Shown here piece after piece: positions 15,476 to 16,754 of a stretch of DNA of 16,754 nucleotides; position 1 is the first letter of the stretch; every line of letters begins with the position of its first letter. A program made the position numbers and the translations under genes. The notes beneath the pieces are model-generated. The model saw only the letters and a program-made list of their open reading frames with translations. It was not told the origin of the DNA and searched no databases. The stretch is from Ghiorsea sp. (GTDB taxonomy: Bacteria > Pseudomonadota > Zetaproteobacteria > Mariprofundales > Mariprofundaceae), in contig JAJFLD010000127.1 in NCBI GenBank assembly GCA_021772875.1, forward strand, positions 1-16,754, read 5' to 3'.

Positions 15476-16084
15476 TTATAAAATACTGTTGCCTTTATTG
15501 GCAGCCTTGGCTCGGCTATTGACGCCAAGTTTACGGAGTAGTGCTGTGATATGTTTTTTAACAGTGCTATCGCTGAGTTGTAGGAGCTCGGCGATTTCTT
15601 TGTTGGATTTTCCTTCTTGCAATAAAGCCCAGACTTCTTGTTGACGTGGCGTAATTGCTTTGTCGTCATCGCTAAATGCGGCGATTGGGGTCACGTCGTG
15701 TACTTTGGCGGGGATATAACGTTCGCCAGATATGACCATTCGTATGGCGTTAAGCATAACATCACCAGAAGATGATTTAGGAATAAAGCCTAATGCACCA
15801 GCTTGTATACATGCTTTGATGGTATAGTTGGAGTCGTTTCCAGACATGACAATCACCGCTGTCTGGGGAGAGATGTCACATATGCGTTGGATGCTCTTTA
15901 TATTGTTGATGCCAGGCATGTCCATATCAAGTAAAATTAAATCAGGTATTTGTGGTTGCTCGAAGTGACACTCGATTTCCGCACTATTCTGTGCTTCACA
16001 AACCGATACCTTTCCAAGCTGCTGCACCAGCAAAGCAATACCTTCACGAAATAATGCGTGATCATCAGCAATCATAATTTTCAT
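15476..16084 (-). CDS. NarL/LuxR-family response regulator
   Basis: Encodes 202 residues. The receiver domain (about 1-118) has acidic pair D7-D8, phosphoacceptor D53 in LILLDMDMPG, S81 in VIVMSGND and K103 in FIPKSSSGD, all as expected. The C-terminal helix-turn-helix (about 141-198) carries the LuxR signature: ITPRQQEVWALLQEG, then SNKEIAELLQLSDSTVKKH and LRKLGVNSRAKA. It should be a DNA-binding regulator activated by phosphorylation, most simply by the adjacent hybrid kinase. It is divergent from the FG-GAP protein gene, and the shared upstream region holds a three-half-site element with NarL-like 7-2-7 geometry. AAGGA about 12 bases before the ATG is a plausible but distant ribosome site. 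Confidence 0.93.
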   Translation of the reverse strand: MKIMIADDHALFREGIALLVQQLGKVSVCEAQNSAEIECHFEQPQIPDLILLDMDMPGINNIKSIQRICDISPQTAVIVMSGNDSNYTIKACIQAGALGFIPKSSSGDVMLNAIRMVISGERYIPAKVHDVTPIAAFSDDDKAITPRQQEVWALLQEGKSNKEIAELLQLSDSTVKKHITALLRKLGVNSRAKAANKGNSIL

Positions 16085-16120
16085 AACGGCAAATTATCCT
16101 TAATGCAATGCGTTTGCAAA

Positions 16121-16147
16121 TAGCACTTAAGTGCTACAACTAGCACC
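16121..16147. promoter_or_regulatory. Three-half-site operator between the response regulator and the FG-GAP gene
   Basis: TAGCAC (16121-16126), its reverse complement GTGCTA (16131-16136) and TAGCAC again (16141-16146) lie exactly ten bases apart, separated by TTAA and CAAC. The first two form a perfect 16-base palindrome, TAGCACTTAAGTGCTA, which can also be read as heptamers TAGCACT and AGTGCTA spaced by two bases. That is the 7-2-7 arrangement used by NarL-type regulators, and TAGCACT matches five of seven positions of the NarL heptamer TACYYMT. It lies 37 bases from the regulator ATG and about 80 from the FG-GAP gene start. The likely binder is the adjacent LuxR-type regulator, by inference. 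Confidence 0.6.
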
Positions 16148-16157
16148 TATGGCCAAT

Positions 16158-16184
16158 TTTACTTGTTTTGCCCACGGTTATCAT
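16158..16184 (+). promoter_or_regulatory. Weak candidate promoter of the FG-GAP protein gene
   Basis: TTTACT (16158-16163) and TATCAT (16179-16184) with a 15-base spacer match four and five of six sigma-70 positions respectively. The operator half-sites end 11 bases upstream, a suitable position for an activator. The short spacer lowers confidence. Confidence 0.3.
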
Positions 16185-16213
16185 ACGCCGTTGTTCGCGT
16201 TAACAAATGCATC

Positions 16214-16219
16214 AAAGGA
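16214..16219 (+). promoter_or_regulatory. Ribosome binding site of the FG-GAP protein gene
   Basis: AAAGGA six bases before ATG 16226. It fixes the start, and so shows that the long N-terminal extension before the signal sequence is really translated. Confidence 0.7.
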
Positions 16220-16225
16220 TTTAAC

Positions 16226-16754
16226 ATGACACATCATTCAGGCACGACACTCAGTCAAAAAATTAAGCAACAAAGCGCCTTAAAGACACTTTGTGCTCAG
16301 GCAGTTGCCCAGCAGATTGAGGCGGGCAATGCCGAAGCAAGCCATCTTCGCAATCGTAAACGTCACCTTGCCAAACAGGTGCTAAAGAAGATTCCCACCG
16401 CATCAAGGCGCAGCCCACGCAAACTGTTGCATGCCGCCACCATGGTATTGGCAATGTGGGGTTTTGCAGGCATTGCAACACCAAACAGCGCAGAGGCAGC
16501 ACCTGAGTATAGACACTTCATGCTGGAAGGTTTTAAAGTGAACAGTAATGCCGCTCCCACCTTTGCCGATATTGATGGTGATGGTGATCAGGATGCCTTT
16601 GTCGGAAATAGTGCTGGCACGGTGAAGTTCTACCGCAATAACGGCACAAATCTCGCGCCTGTATTTGCCGCTGATGTGGCGGGTAATCCGCTGGCCGCTG
16701 TTGCTGGGGGTTTCAACGCTATGCCGACCTTTGCCGATATTGATGGTGATGGTG
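16226..16754 (+). CDS. FG-GAP/VCBS-type repeat surface protein, 5' part only
   Basis: The frame stays open to the window edge (176 codons visible). Residues 1-68 are hydrophilic and basic (for example RNRKRHLAKQ and ASRRSPRKLL). A hydrophobic segment (about 68-86, LLHAATMVLAMWGFAGIA) ends in SAEAA, a good signal peptidase site near residue 92. The mature part begins PEYRHF and then shows repeats with PTFADIDGDGD (111-121), DAFVGNSAGTVKFYRNNG (123-140) and a second PTFADIDGDG (167-176), a 56-residue period. The D-x-D-G-D-G-D loop is the calcium-binding loop of FG-GAP/VCBS repeats in integrin-like beta-propellers. Such proteins are secreted or surface-exposed, often very large, and often serve in adhesion; size, secretion route and function here are unknown because the rest lies outside. 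It is divergent from the response regulator and may be controlled by it. Confidence 0.85.
   Translation, partial: MTHHSGTTLSQKIKQQSALKTLCAQAVAQQIEAGNAEASHLRNRKRHLAKQVLKKIPTASRRSPRKLLHAATMVLAMWGFAGIATPNSAEAAPEYRHFMLEGFKVNSNAAPTFADIDGDGDQDAFVGNSAGTVKFYRNNGTNLAPVFAADVAGNPLAAVAGGFNAMPTFADIDGDG
16559..16754 (+). repeat. Tandem FG-GAP coding repeat, 168-base period
   Basis: Bases 16559-16586 and 16727-16754 are identical over 28 bases and encode the TFADIDGDG loop. The period is 168 bases (56 codons). The second copy is cut by the window end, so the identity may run further, and more copies are expected downstream. Confidence 0.75.

Noticed and set aside
16263..16560. Minus-strand reading frames opposite the FG-GAP gene
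   Set aside because: The plus-strand frame has a strong ribosome site, a signal sequence and calcium-loop repeats; the minus frames show no domain and no ribosome site.

Overview
The window looks like chromosomal DNA from a Gram-negative proteobacterium of medium G+C. Evidence for this is a periplasm-spanning RND pump with a lipoprotein adaptor and a TolC-type outer-membrane channel, the gamma-proteobacterial gene order of the MoxR/Bat cluster, and Shine-Dalgarno-led genes. Gamma- or Zetaproteobacteria would fit, but the sequence alone does not fix the lineage. Nearly all of it is coding. I see no rRNA, tRNA, transposase, CRISPR array or phage gene, and no gene-free stretch longer than about 210 bases.

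Region 1 (19-7092, minus strand) is a six-gene MoxR/Bat operon. In transcription order it holds a MoxR AAA+ ATPase, a DUF58 protein, a small DUF4381 membrane protein, a BatA-type VWA protein, a fused BatB/BatC (VWA plus TPR) and BatD. Every junction overlaps or is very tight, so the genes are probably translated in a coupled way and act as one membrane-associated complex. Such clusters are known for envelope stress or aerotolerance phenotypes and for MoxR chaperone activity. Upstream, at 7149-7182, is a direct-repeat element with Pho-box-like geometry and a candidate -10.

Region 2 (7236-12930, minus strand) is a complete tripartite efflux operon in the order TolC-like channel, periplasmic adaptor, RND permease. 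Both junctions are 4-base ATGA overlaps. A candidate promoter lies just upstream, and a perfect 10-base inverted repeat (13011-13036) overlaps its -35, which suggests control by a dimeric repressor encoded elsewhere. A small conserved-looking gene of unknown function (13082-13495) sits upstream on the same strand.

Region 3 (13707-16084) is a two-component pair, tail to tail: a membrane-bound hybrid histidine kinase with a C-terminal receiver (plus strand) and a NarL/LuxR-type response regulator (minus strand). 

Region 4 (16226 to the window edge, plus strand) is the 5' end of an exported FG-GAP/VCBS-type repeat protein with Asp-Gly calcium-binding loops, cut off by the end of the window. It is divergent from the response regulator. 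The shared 141-base intergenic region carries three exactly repeated 6-base half-sites in alternating orientation, ten bases apart. This is the most interesting regulatory element in the window: it suggests that the response regulator controls itself, the surface protein, or both. I found no clearly novel multi-gene system; the best leads are this operator and surface-protein pair, and the regulatory sites of the two operons.
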